In this document: one piece after another, positions 1 through 8,819 of the stretch
Layout of the letters: every line of letters starts with the position of its first letter
Position numbering within the stretch: the stretch's first letter is position 1
Origin: Colivivens sp963626085
GTDB lineage: Bacteria; Bacteroidota; Bacteroidia; Bacteroidales; Bacteroidaceae
Direction of reading: 5' to 3'
Assembly: GCA_963626085.1 (NCBI GenBank)
Contig: CAVFVJ010000003.1
Location: 62,001-126,000 of the forward strand
DNA: 64,000 nucleotides
Program-made: the position numbers and the translations under genes
Notes under the pieces: generated by a model
Told to the model about the DNA's origin: nothing
Database searches by the model: none
The model's input: the letters and a program-made list of their open reading frames with translations, nothing else

Positions 1-1680
1 ATTGCCAGCCTGATAAGCCTTCCACGTATCGTCGTTACCTGTAGGACGACTGAATGCCTGCGCCTGTACCTTGTATGTTCCTGGCTGCAGCCCCGTTATG
101 GTCTGGTGGATGTCGAATGCTGTTCCGTAGCAGGTAATGACATAGTTGTCTGCAAGTCCCTTCTGTGCCCCAGCACCGAAGTCTCCGTCCCAACCTGTCG
201 TTCCTTCATCGAACTGTGGATTGACGATAAGTGCGGTCTTGTCATCGGAATGAGATATGTCGTAAGCCTGGGCGTTGGAAAGAGCTTTGGATATCGCCTG
301 TACCTCCGCTGCACCGTCGCCTTCGATGGTTACCGCATTATAGGCCTCCACAATATCTGCAATGGCCGTAGTATACATCTTCATCGCTTCATCACTGAGG
401 GTCACGGTTTCAACTGCATCCAATGCCGCTCCGATACACTCGTACGCCTGTACATTGGCCTTGGCTGCCGCAATGGCAGCGTCAGCTGCGTTGTATGTCT
501 CCAAAGTGGCGTTTGCTTTCAGTGCATTAACCGCCTCGTCCATGATTTTCTTTACCGTCGCAGCCATCATTCCCGTTGGAATGGTAGCCAGCAGCGCTTG
601 AACTGTCTCACTTGTTATAGTTGTGACCGGACCGAGGTAATACAACTCGATATTGTCATGGGCTATGTATGACCCTGTGATACCGTCTTCCAATCTGATA
701 CCAATCGACAATGTGCCGTCTGCACCGACAATACCAGTTACCTCATTGTTGCCGTACATACCCATATCGAATGCCTTCGCTGCGTCATTACTGTCTGCAG
801 CTTTGATAATTGGGATGTACCCACCATCCACAGCCTGTCCAGTATGGTATATGTTCTCAGCTACCACCTCATCCAAAACGCCTTCAATGGCAGTCTCCTC
901 TGAACCAGCATAAAGCACAGCTTTCTTCGGCATGGTTGCGGCAGTGTACGTCTTACCAACACTGGCGACAGGACCGTGACAGTAGAATGCCTGTGCCTTC
1001 AACTTATACTTTCCTGGTCTCAATCCTGTGAGAACCTGACCTGCATCTGTGGATGTCCCGTAGAAATAACCACAGTTATTGTTGAGGTACGAACTACAGT
1101 TGCCCGATGTCTTGTCTTTCACAAAATTGGACCATGCATCAAGATACTTGTCGTGACGATTCCAGTTGGCACATCTTATATAAAAGGTAGCGTCAACAGG
1201 ATTTGACTCGGATGCACTGTCAAATTCCTTTTCAAGGTCTTCCCGACTAAGGATTTTCCACAACACTTCATCACCGCCTCCGAGACTCAAGTCAAAACTG
1301 ACCAGAGTTCCACTCAACACATTGGAAGTCGTGCCTCCGTAACCAAGGTACTTGCCGTTCACGGCAATCATGTAAGTGTCGTCACCGACAGAACTGATTG
1401 AGAAGTTCACTCCGGAAGTGGCTGTTCGCACCTGCCCCTTCTCGTCCAGATAAGCGGTCTTGTCCACACACGTCTGTATCGTGTATGTGTCCGTCCCGAC
1501 ATTCTTCAAAATGACGGGAGCACCGTGCGGTTTAAAACATGCTGTGTAATTGTCTGACCCACCATGGTCAAAGTACATACCTGCACCAACATTGTACAGG
1601 TAGTAGGTGCCATCGTCAATTGCAAAACCTGCCAAAGGCAACAAAAGACAGAGAAGGCACGAAGTAAAGATCCTACTCAT
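1..1680 (-). CDS. secreted multidomain protein, C-terminus beyond left edge
   Basis: The frame is open from an ATG at 1680 to the left edge (560 codons, no stop), so the C-terminus is missing. Residues 1-20 form a signal peptide (hydrophobic LLCLLLPLAGFA). Residues of about 21-170 (start IDDGTYYLYNVG, repeated GKYLGYGG-like motifs) resemble a ricin-type beta-trefoil lectin module. Next comes a beta-rich module with the motif GLRPGKYKLKAQAF. An alanine-rich helical stretch resembling FIVAR linkers follows. The visible part ends in a second beta module with NPQFDEGTTGW and GLQPGTYKVQAQAF, clearly related to the first. Such modules usually bind carbohydrate in Bacteroidetes secreted proteins; a catalytic domain may lie beyond the edge. 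No catalytic motif is visible here. The function is unknown; carbohydrate binding is inference. Confidence 0.8.
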   Translation of the reverse strand, partial: MSRIFTSCLLCLLLPLAGFAIDDGTYYLYNVGAGMYFDHGGSDNYTACFKPHGAPVILKNVGTDTYTIQTCVDKTAYLDEKGQVRTATSGVNFSISSVGDDTYMIAVNGKYLGYGGTTSNVLSGTLVSFDLSLGGGDEVLWKILSREDLEKEFDSASESNPVDATFYIRCANWNRHDKYLDAWSNFVKDKTSGNCSSYLNNNCGYFYGTSTDAGQVLTGLRPGKYKLKAQAFYCHGPVASVGKTYTAATMPKKAVLYAGSEETAIEGVLDEVVAENIYHTGQAVDGGYIPIIKAADSNDAAKAFDMGMYGNNEVTGIVGADGTLSIGIRLEDGITGSYIAHDNIELYYLGPVTTITSETVQALLATIPTGMMAATVKKIMDEAVNALKANATLETYNAADAAIAAAKANVQAYECIGAALDAVETVTLSDEAMKMYTTAIADIVEAYNAVTIEGDGAAEVQAISKALSNAQAYDISHSDDKTALIVNPQFDEGTTGWDGDFGAGAQKGLADNYVITCYGTAFDIHQTITGLQPGTYKVQAQAFSRPTGNDDTWKAYQAGN

Positions 1681-1828
1681 GTGGATTTAGATTGTAAAAG
1701 AATTCTGCAGCACTTTGGTTTATTTTCTATTCAAAACTTAGGCATAAAGCCATTTTTTCACAGTGTCACCCCTGGACTTCGCCTGACTTCGTGCTGCGTT
1801 AAAGACAGACAAAGACTGAGTGACGCGG

Positions 1829-1836
1829 CAAAGGTA
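1829..1836 (-). promoter_or_regulatory. -7 promoter box for the secreted multidomain gene
   Basis: Read on the minus strand this is TACCTTTG, an exact match to the Bacteroidetes -7 consensus TAnnTTTG. It lies about 150 bases before the start at 1680, implying a long leader. I see no clear TTTG -33 element at the usual 19-21 base spacing. Nothing else recognisable lies in 1681-1943. Confidence 0.5.
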
Positions 1837-1943
1837 ATAAAAAAAAGAGAAAGTGCCCCCCCGTATTAAGAAAAAAGTACCCATTGCGAAGATTTTTCCT
1901 GTCTGCAGATTTCCTACGGACAACAATCCATGTCCGCTCGGAT

Positions 1944-3512
1944 TCAATGTTTCACGAATGTCGTGACCGAACGTGCAGGAAGTGTTAAGACAGAACCGTT
2001 TACAGTCACATGGGCAAGACTTAAGTCAAGATTGTCAGAGGTAACATAACAGTCCCATTCAAAAGGATGTGTATCGGTATCAGTCACAAGACTGAAATCT
2101 TCATCCTTTTCAGAATAGTTTATTGCCACAACAACCATTGTTCCATCTTCATTCTTATAAGCAGACAGCATCAAACCGTATGGATTCGTGGCACTGTCAG
2201 TCAACAACGTCCCGTCTTCTCCCACCTTGGAGATGTCAATACGTTTCGCTCCTGGACGAATGAATCGACTATAATTGCCAAGTGCCCATAATAGTTTGGA
2301 ATCGACAATGGTGTCATTTCCAGTAGAATTGTCACGATACTGGAACAGCAGACCGTCCTTATAGTCACCTCCTATGGCACGCCACCATTGCCAACTGCGG
2401 GCGTTCGCATAAACCATGTCGTGATGCAATAGGCGGGCGATATAGAGAGCCGTTTTCATCGTACGGTCAAAACCACTGCCTCCACCGATTTCTTCGTCAT
2501 TGCTCATGATACAAACCTCGCTCTGCCAGAAATCAACTCCATATTTCTTCAATGTATCGTTGAGGGCGATACGGTTACGTTTCATTGCCTCAACTGGAGT
2601 GTTCGACCAATAACTGTGACCTGCCATAAGGTGGGGGAGATGCTTCAGATTTCCCACGAAAGTCGCCACACTGTCTGGTGAAAAGAACGTGCGGATTTCA
2701 TTCGCCCTGTCCCAGTCGGTCATATGGGTCGAAAACATACAACGATAATCTGAGGATTCTGGTATAATTATACGGGTGTCGAGACCTCTACGGGTCAGTT
2801 CATTGTCAAGTGTGAATGCCACTCTCGCGATTTCCCGGTTTGTAGCAGGAGTACCTTCCTGTTTGGGACCTTGCCAGTTCCAATGTCCGTCTGGTTCGTT
2901 AAGAGGGGATATATAGTCGAGCTTAATGCCGTCATGCCTATCGAGTCCTTCAATCACGTCTGCCATAAAACGGGCAAAATCATCATAGCGGTCTTCCCTC
3001 AGATTATAGGACACACCCATACGACCTGTGTTTGTCGCAAGTCCGTTCTGTGTGTAATATACAGGAGGGGAATTCAGAAAGCCGAGGAAACAAGGTACTC
3101 CACGTTCCTTGGCAAGACGCAGGAACTTCCGTTGACCAGCCTGTTTGGTCCAGTCATAACTCCCGTCAGACAACAAGAAACACTCAGTGCGTGTACCGCT
3201 ACTAATCTGGCTCTTGTCACCCTGTTCCACACTCCCTGCCCCTATATTGAAACGCCAGATACTCAGACCTATTCCTTTGGGCTTACCATCCCCATCGTTG
3301 TCCGTACTGAAAAGCCAGTCAGCGCAACGAGAGGTCGTCTCGTCATCCATGTCTCCGACAAAACGCATACTCCAAGCGTCCGAAGCCCCAAAACCGTCGA
3401 TAGTCTGGTACTCCACATTTGGATTGATGCGGTATATCTGTGGTTCATGACTCCATGCCGAAACATCTGCACATATAAAGACAGACAATAAAACAGACCA
3501 AGGCAACTTCAT
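1944..3512 (-). CDS. GH30-family glycoside hydrolase, secreted
   Basis: 522 aa with a signal peptide (residues about 1-19). The clan GH-A/GH30 signature QTIDGFGASDAWS is at about residues 36-48. The acid/base glutamate is E206 in PLNEP, and the likely nucleophile is E332 in FWQSEV. The C-terminal ~90 residues fit the side beta-domain typical of GH30. Known members hydrolyse beta-1,6-galactan, xylan, beta-1,6-glucan or glucosylceramide in the periplasm or outside the cell. I cannot choose the substrate from sequence alone, although the overall pattern recalls the bacterial galactanase-like subgroup. The start lies only 25 bases after the helicase stop, so it is probably transcribed with that gene unless a promoter lies inside it. 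No SusC/SusD pair is nearby. Confidence 0.88.
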   Translation of the reverse strand: MKLPWSVLLSVFICADVSAWSHEPQIYRINPNVEYQTIDGFGASDAWSMRFVGDMDDETTSRCADWLFSTDNDGDGKPKGIGLSIWRFNIGAGSVEQGDKSQISSGTRTECFLLSDGSYDWTKQAGQRKFLRLAKERGVPCFLGFLNSPPVYYTQNGLATNTGRMGVSYNLREDRYDDFARFMADVIEGLDRHDGIKLDYISPLNEPDGHWNWQGPKQEGTPATNREIARVAFTLDNELTRRGLDTRIIIPESSDYRCMFSTHMTDWDRANEIRTFFSPDSVATFVGNLKHLPHLMAGHSYWSNTPVEAMKRNRIALNDTLKKYGVDFWQSEVCIMSNDEEIGGGSGFDRTMKTALYIARLLHHDMVYANARSWQWWRAIGGDYKDGLLFQYRDNSTGNDTIVDSKLLWALGNYSRFIRPGAKRIDISKVGEDGTLLTDSATNPYGLMLSAYKNEDGTMVVVAINYSEKDEDFSLVTDTDTHPFEWDCYVTSDNLDLSLAHVTVNGSVLTLPARSVTTFVKH

Positions 3513-3537
3513 ATATCTTCATTTTTCATCTGACAAT

Positions 3538-5430
3538 CTACTTCTTCCGCCATGTAGGCTTTCTTGTCCTCCTGTCTGCACCGCCAAGCCTTGCTTTTGC
3601 CTTCGCACCCAAGTAATCCTTGACCGTGAAAGGTCCGCCATCCTCAAGCAGACGAGCCATTATTCCCTTCTTTATGTTCAGCTCAAGAGTCAGTGAATTC
3701 AATGCATTGTCGTAGCGTTTCTTTATCTGTTTGTTTCCAATCTGGATATCGAGTTGGGACACTAGAGGGGTGAAAATGTCGGACAATCGGTCAGAGAAAT
3801 AAGAGAGGGCTGAATGGATGCGCTCCTGCAAATGCACATCTTTGGCTGGGGCTACAGTGTGTGACAGGAGACGCTTGTATAGTGGACAGAACTTCACCGA
3901 CACCTCCACCACGTCCTTATCAAGTTGTGCGTCACAGTCTTTCAACCGCAATAATAGTTCTGGGTATGCCTTGTAAAGGTTTTCGTCGACAATGCGTGTC
4001 AGTAGTCTGAAGGCAGACCTCAGTTCCACAAACGAGAACAGCTCATCGAGCAATTCCTCATAATAAACACGCTGTATCTTCGGTAGATTATCCTCCATCC
4101 CCTTGCTTTCAGACAACTCATGGTCGATGAATTCGTTGACAGACGTATCGTTGATTACACTACTGGCACGTAATGGACTCGACAGCACAAGTCCCTCTAA
4201 CGAACGACATCTCGACAGAGCCACATAAGCCTGTCCGTGTGTGAACGAGCGGTTGATGTCGAGCACGGCATGGTCGAACGTCAGTCCCTGACTCTTGTGT
4301 ACAGTGATTGCCCACGCCAGACGCAGTGGGTACTGCGTGAACTTACCCACAACCGTCTCCTTTATGTCCATAGTCTGTTCATCGAGTACATAGCGTGTAT
4401 TTTCCCAAACCACCGGTTTCACCTCTACCAGAGAATTATCCTCCTTACAGTAGACCATCACCACCTGACATTCGCTATCATCGCTCCACACAATCCCTTT
4501 CACCGTTCCAATCTTACCGTTGTAGTAAGCCTTGTCAGACGATGGGTCGTTCTTGATGAACATCACCTGCGCACCTACCTTCAGAGCCAGCACCACATCG
4601 GCTGGATAGTTGGTCTCGGGAAAGTCCCCCTCCGTCTGTGCCTTCAGAAGGGTCTGTGCCGAACCGATTGCATCCAACTGCACCCTGTTGTATTCATATG
4701 CCGAACGGTTGTGCGTGGTTAGCCGTATCCAGTCCTTACCCTCCGGTATCTTAAATCCTGGGATATACCGTCTGTTAAGCCGCTCCAATACAGACGAGTT
4801 CAGTTGGTTGTTACGTACATGTGCGAGTATATCGATGAATTCGCTGTCACTCTGACGGTATATATGTTTCAGTTCCACGGTAACAAGGTCAATCTTGGCA
4901 AGAGCCTTTGAACTAAAGAAATAAGGGCTGTCATAATAAGGCTTCAGCAGTTCCCATTCGTCATCGCCTGCGACAGGAGCCAACTGTTGCAGGTCACCGA
5001 TAAGCAGTAGTTGTACCCCACCGAACGGTCTGTTTCTATTACGGTACTTGCGCAGTTCCCTGTCAACTGCATCCAGCAAGTCGCACCTCACCATCGATAT
5101 CTCATCGATGACGAGCAGGTCAAGCGTTTGGATTAGGTCTTTCTTCTGCTTGCCGATACGATACGACAATTTTCTGTTTCCGTCCGGGATATTGGGACCG
5201 AAAGGCAACTGGAAGAACGAGTGTATGGTCTGTCCGTTAGCGTTGATTGCCGCCACACCTGTAGGAGCGAGCACCACCATACGCTTCGGCATGACCTCAC
5301 GCAGTTTCTTTAGGAATGTAGTCTTGCCCGTGCCAGCCTTACCAGTGAGGAAGACAGACACACTGGTACCGACAACAAATCGCCATGCAGTGTTCATCTC
5401 GCGGTTGACCGCTTTTTCTGGATTACCCAT
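3538..5430 (-). CDS. Pif1/RecD2-like SF1 helicase
   Basis: 630 aa. Walker A GKAGTGKT is at residues 30-37 and Walker B with LLVIDEISMV at about 105-114. Later SF1B motifs include TTHNRSAYEYN and, near residue 380, AITVHKSQGLTFDHAVLDI plus YVALSRCRSLEGL, the paired helicase motifs seen in Pif1 and RecD-type 5'-3' helicases. The last ~200 residues are charged, largely helical, and have no motif I recognise. It probably unwinds DNA at stalled forks or G-quadruplexes; this is inferred from the family. It is divergent from the fumarase gene, with promoter boxes for both in 5493-5582, and GH30 follows 25 bases downstream. Confidence 0.88.
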   Translation of the reverse strand: MGNPEKAVNREMNTAWRFVVGTSVSVFLTGKAGTGKTTFLKKLREVMPKRMVVLAPTGVAAINANGQTIHSFFQLPFGPNIPDGNRKLSYRIGKQKKDLIQTLDLLVIDEISMVRCDLLDAVDRELRKYRNRNRPFGGVQLLLIGDLQQLAPVAGDDEWELLKPYYDSPYFFSSKALAKIDLVTVELKHIYRQSDSEFIDILAHVRNNQLNSSVLERLNRRYIPGFKIPEGKDWIRLTTHNRSAYEYNRVQLDAIGSAQTLLKAQTEGDFPETNYPADVVLALKVGAQVMFIKNDPSSDKAYYNGKIGTVKGIVWSDDSECQVVMVYCKEDNSLVEVKPVVWENTRYVLDEQTMDIKETVVGKFTQYPLRLAWAITVHKSQGLTFDHAVLDINRSFTHGQAYVALSRCRSLEGLVLSSPLRASSVINDTSVNEFIDHELSESKGMEDNLPKIQRVYYEELLDELFSFVELRSAFRLLTRIVDENLYKAYPELLLRLKDCDAQLDKDVVEVSVKFCPLYKRLLSHTVAPAKDVHLQERIHSALSYFSDRLSDIFTPLVSQLDIQIGNKQIKKRYDNALNSLTLELNIKKGIMARLLEDGGPFTVKDYLGAKAKARLGGADRRTRKPTWRKK

Positions 5431-5492
5431 TCACAATTGTTTTTTACAGTTGTTTTATAGTAGCCATCCGTGTCACAGAAACACGGATTGTG

Positions 5493-5500
5493 CAAAGATA
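5493..5500 (-). promoter_or_regulatory. -7 promoter box for the helicase gene
   Basis: On the minus strand this reads TATCTTTG, an exact TAnnTTTG, about 63 bases before the helicase start at 5430. No good -33 TTTG is seen at 19-21 bases. The leader is A+T rich. Confidence 0.55.
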
Positions 5501-5550
5501 CACTTTTCTTGCCCAAATATCCGTGGAGCCAAGCATTTTCCGCATTCTTT

Positions 5551-5582
5551 TTTGGCTTTCTACTCGTTTTGTATTACTTTTG
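5551..5582 (+). promoter_or_regulatory. complete Bacteroidetes-type promoter for fumarase
   Basis: TTTG at 5551-5554, then 20 bases, then TACTTTTG at 5575-5582. This matches the full TTTG-N19-21-TAnnTTTG consensus. Transcription should start around 5589, giving a leader of about 40 bases before the ATG at 5630. Confidence 0.75.
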
Positions 5583-5629
5583 CCTTTGAAACCGTAAAGG
5601 ATACAATGACACAATAATGATATTACAAT

Positions 5630-7282
5630 ATGGCACAGACAGTTGAATTTAAGTATGCTCCTATGTTCCAACTTGGAAAGGACGATACTGAGTATTATCT
5701 GCTGACGAAGGAAGGAGTCTCTGTCAGCGAGTTCGAAGGCACACCTATCCTGAAGGTGACACCCGATGCACTAACAAGAATGGCGAATGCAGCGTTCCGT
5801 GATGTCAGTTTCTTGCTCCGCCGCAGCCACAACATGCAAGTGGCAAAAATTCTGCGTGACCCAGAGGCAAGCGACAACGATAAATACGTGGCTCTGACCT
5901 TCCTCCGCAATGCTGAGGTGGCAGCCAAGGGTAAGTTACCACTATGCCAGGATACTGGCACAGCCATCATCCACGGAGAAAAGGGTCAACAGGTGTGGAC
6001 CAATTTCTGTGATGAGGAAGCACTCTCCCAAGGAGTGTTCAAGACCTATACAGAGGAGAACCTGCGTTACTCTCAGAACGCTCCGCTCGACATGTACAAT
6101 GAGGTCAACACCAAATGTAACCTCCCTGCACAGATTGACATCGAGGCTACAGAAGGAATGGAATACCGTTTCCTCATGGTAACCAAAGGCGGTGGATCAG
6201 CCAACAAGACCTACCTCTACCAGGAAACAAAAGCAAGGATACAGAACCCCGGAACACTGGTGCCATTCCTCGTGGAGAAGATGAAAACCTTGGGAACAGC
6301 TGCATGTCCGCCTTACCATATCGCTTTCGTCATTGGTGGAACCAGTGCCGAGAAGAACCTGCTAACGGTGAAACTAGCATCAACCCACTACTACGACAGT
6401 CTGCCTACAACTGGCGATGCGACCGGACGCGCATTCCGCGACACCGAACTTGAAAAGGAACTCATCAAGGAAGCTTATAAGATTGGACTTGGCGCACAGT
6501 TCGGAGGCAAATACATGGCACACGACATACGTGTGGTACGTCTGCCACGCCACGGTGCAAGTTGTCCTATCGGCTTGGGTGTGAGTTGCTCTGCCGATCG
6601 CAACATCAAGGCAAAGATAAACAAAGATGGTATATGGATTGAGAAGATGGACGACAAACCATACGAACTCATACCAGAAGAACTGCGTAATGCTGGTGAG
6701 GGCGATGCAGTGAAGATTGACCTTAACCAACCGATGGACAAGGTGTGCGAGATACTGTCACAATATCCGGTAAGCACACGCCTGTCACTCAACGGCACCA
6801 TCATAGTGGGTAGAGACATCGCCCATGCCAAGATAAAGGCACGGCTGGATGCTGGTGAACCGATGCCACAGTACTTGAAGGATCACCCAATCTACTATGC
6901 AGGGCCTGCAAAAACACCTGTGGGAATGGCTTGCGGTTCAATGGGTCCGACAACAGCTGGACGCATGGACCCATACGTCTATGAGTTCCAGGAAAACGGC
7001 GCGTCACGTATCATGCTGGCAAAGGGCAACCGCTCGGACGAGGTGACACGCGCCTGCAAAGACCATAAAGGTTTCTATCTCGGCAGTATAGGCGGACCAG
7101 CAGCGATACTGGCACAGAACAACATCAAGTCGATTGAGTGCGTGGAGTATCCAGAACTGGGTATGGAGGCTATATGGAAAATAGAAGTGGAGAACTTCCC
7201 AGCCTTTATTCTTGTGGACGACAAGGGAAATGACTTCTTCAAGCAACTCAAGCCTTGCGAGAAATGCACAATAGTAGAATAA
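5630..7282 (+). CDS. fumarate hydratase, class I (4Fe-4S)
   Basis: 550 aa, the normal length for the E. coli FumA/FumB type. It interconverts fumarate and malate in the cytoplasm, and in Bacteroidales it serves the reductive branch from oxaloacetate to succinate. Candidate iron-sulfur ligands are C106 in LPLCQDTGT, the cysteine of LGTAACPPYH (about 225) and that of LGVSCSADRN (about 318). The C-terminal beta domain shows CGSMGPTTAGRMDPY, typical of the fumarase/tartrate dehydratase beta region. A full consensus promoter lies upstream and the next gene (frr) begins 29 bases after the stop. Class I fumarases are oxygen-sensitive, consistent with an anaerobe. Whether it resembles FumA or FumB more closely cannot be decided here. 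Confidence 0.95.
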   Translation: MAQTVEFKYAPMFQLGKDDTEYYLLTKEGVSVSEFEGTPILKVTPDALTRMANAAFRDVSFLLRRSHNMQVAKILRDPEASDNDKYVALTFLRNAEVAAKGKLPLCQDTGTAIIHGEKGQQVWTNFCDEEALSQGVFKTYTEENLRYSQNAPLDMYNEVNTKCNLPAQIDIEATEGMEYRFLMVTKGGGSANKTYLYQETKARIQNPGTLVPFLVEKMKTLGTAACPPYHIAFVIGGTSAEKNLLTVKLASTHYYDSLPTTGDATGRAFRDTELEKELIKEAYKIGLGAQFGGKYMAHDIRVVRLPRHGASCPIGLGVSCSADRNIKAKINKDGIWIEKMDDKPYELIPEELRNAGEGDAVKIDLNQPMDKVCEILSQYPVSTRLSLNGTIIVGRDIAHAKIKARLDAGEPMPQYLKDHPIYYAGPAKTPVGMACGSMGPTTAGRMDPYVYEFQENGASRIMLAKGNRSDEVTRACKDHKGFYLGSIGGPAAILAQNNIKSIECVEYPELGMEAIWKIEVENFPAFILVDDKGNDFFKQLKPCEKCTIVE

Positions 7283-7311
7283 TATAAAACCACAAGCAAC
7301 AACCGTTATTT

Positions 7312-7875
7312 ATGGAAGAAGTAAAGAAATATCTCAGCGATGCTGAAGAGGAGATGGAGATGGCAACCCTGAACCTCGAAGAGAAGTTGGGTCGCATACG
7401 TGCTGGACGTGCCAACGTACACATTCTCGATGGCATCTACGTCGACTCCTATGGGGCATCTGTTCCATTGAGCAACGTGGCCAACCTCGCAACTCCAGAT
7501 GCTCGTTCCATCGTCATCAAGCCATGGGACAAGAATATGCTGAAAGTCATTGAGAAGGCCATCATCGACTCTCCTGTAGGCATCATGCCGGAAAACAACG
7601 GAGAACAAATCCGTCTGGGTATCCCTGTGCCGACAGAGGAACGGAGAAAGGAACTCTCAAAGCAATGCTCTAAGGAAGCAGAACTGGCAAAGGTAAGCAT
7701 ACGCAACTCACGCCGTGATGCCATAGAGAAACTGAAGAAGAGCATCAAGGCAAGTGGTGTACCGGAGGACGTGGAGAAAGACGCGGAAACAGATTGCCAG
7801 AAACTCCACGACAAGTACGTAAAGAAAGTGGATGCAATGCTCGAAGAGAAGAACAAGGAAATCATGACCGTGTAA
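7312..7875 (+). CDS. frr: ribosome recycling factor
   Basis: 187 aa, standard RRF length. The N-terminal part contains the conserved LGRIRAGRANVHILDGIYVD, followed by the beta-domain start YGASVPLSNVANL and the IVIKPWDK segment. The C-terminal helices contain EERRKELSKQCSKEAELAKVSIRN-type charged repeats. With EF-G it splits the post-termination 70S ribosome. The ATG at 7312 follows the fumarase stop by 29 bases. It is followed 8 bases later by the GTG start of rsgA, so the two ribosome-associated genes are probably co-transcribed. Confidence 0.97.
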   Translation: MEEVKKYLSDAEEEMEMATLNLEEKLGRIRAGRANVHILDGIYVDSYGASVPLSNVANLATPDARSIVIKPWDKNMLKVIEKAIIDSPVGIMPENNGEQIRLGIPVPTEERRKELSKQCSKEAELAKVSIRNSRRDAIEKLKKSIKASGVPEDVEKDAETDCQKLHDKYVKKVDAMLEEKNKEIMTV

Positions 7876-7883
7876 TAACTGCT

Positions 7884-8819
7884 GTGAAGGGACTCGTAAT
7901 AAAGAACACCGGCAGCTGGTACACAGTACGGACGATGGACGGACGGTTTGTGGACTGTAAGGTCAAGGGCAACTTCAGACTCAAGGGCATCAAGTCCACC
8001 AATCCAGTGGCTATCGGTGACTATGTGGACTTCACTCCGTTACAAGACAATACTGCGCTCATCACATCCATCGATGAGCGCAGAAACTATATTGTAAGGA
8101 AGTCGACCAACCTGTCGAAGCAGTCACATATCCTGGCAGCCAACCTCGACCAGTGTCTGCTCATAGTGACCATCAACCATCCGGTCACCACCACCACCTT
8201 CATCGACCGTTTCTTGGCTACAGCGGAAGCCTACAGCATACCAGCGGTAATTGTGTTCAACAAGACTGACATGTATGACAAGGATGACAACATGATGCTG
8301 CAGGGGATGACGCAGCTCTACGAGACTGTCGGATACCAGTGTCTGGCTGTCTCTGCAAAAACTGGAGAGGGGATGGACGAGGTATTCTCCAGTCTGCGTG
8401 GCAAAGTGACCCTCGTGTCAGGTAACAGTGGAGTGGGAAAGTCTACGTTCATCAACCGACTCATACCTGGACTCGACCTTAAGACAAACGATATCAGCGA
8501 TGCCTATAACACAGGTAAGCACACCACAACCTTCTCAGAGATGTACGCACTGGACGAACCAGACAGTTTTATCATAGACACTCCTGGAATCAAGGGATTC
8601 GGCTCGTTCGACATGTCAAAGGAAGAGATAAGCCATTACTTCAAGGAGATATTCCGTTTCTCCGCAGACTGCCGCTTCAACAACTGTTCACACACTCACG
8701 AACCTGGTTGTGCTGTACGTGAGGCTGTAGAACGTCATGACATAAGTGAAAGCAGATACAACTCATACCTGTCCATGCTCAATGATGAGAACGAAGCTAA
8801 GTACCGTCCTGCTTTTTAG
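7884..8819 (+). CDS. rsgA: ribosome small-subunit biogenesis GTPase RsgA
   Basis: 311 aa from a GTG start at 7884. The frame is open further upstream into frr, but homology to RsgA begins at KGLVIKNTGSWYTV, exactly at this GTG. There is an N-terminal OB fold (residues 1-70, with GNFRLKG and NPVAIGDYV). The circularly permuted GTPase follows: G4 NKTD, then P-loop GNSGVGKST, then G3 DTPG. A C-terminal zinc-binding segment carries C-x4-C-x-H-x5-C (CRFNNCSHTHEPGC). RsgA acts in late 30S maturation. The tail overlaps the next gene's start by about 38 bases. The non-ATG start could lower expression relative to frr; that is inference. Confidence 0.95.
   Translation: MKGLVIKNTGSWYTVRTMDGRFVDCKVKGNFRLKGIKSTNPVAIGDYVDFTPLQDNTALITSIDERRNYIVRKSTNLSKQSHILAANLDQCLLIVTINHPVTTTTFIDRFLATAEAYSIPAVIVFNKTDMYDKDDNMMLQGMTQLYETVGYQCLAVSAKTGEGMDEVFSSLRGKVTLVSGNSGVGKSTFINRLIPGLDLKTNDISDAYNTGKHTTTFSEMYALDEPDSFIIDTPGIKGFGSFDMSKEEISHYFKEIFRFSADCRFNNCSHTHEPGCAVREAVERHDISESRYNSYLSMLNDENEAKYRPAF

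Noticed and set aside
106..672. 188-residue plus-strand open frame
   Set aside because: Antisense to the secreted multidomain gene, whose frame is open over all 560 codons and has clear signal peptide and domain motifs. The plus frame has no recognisable motif.
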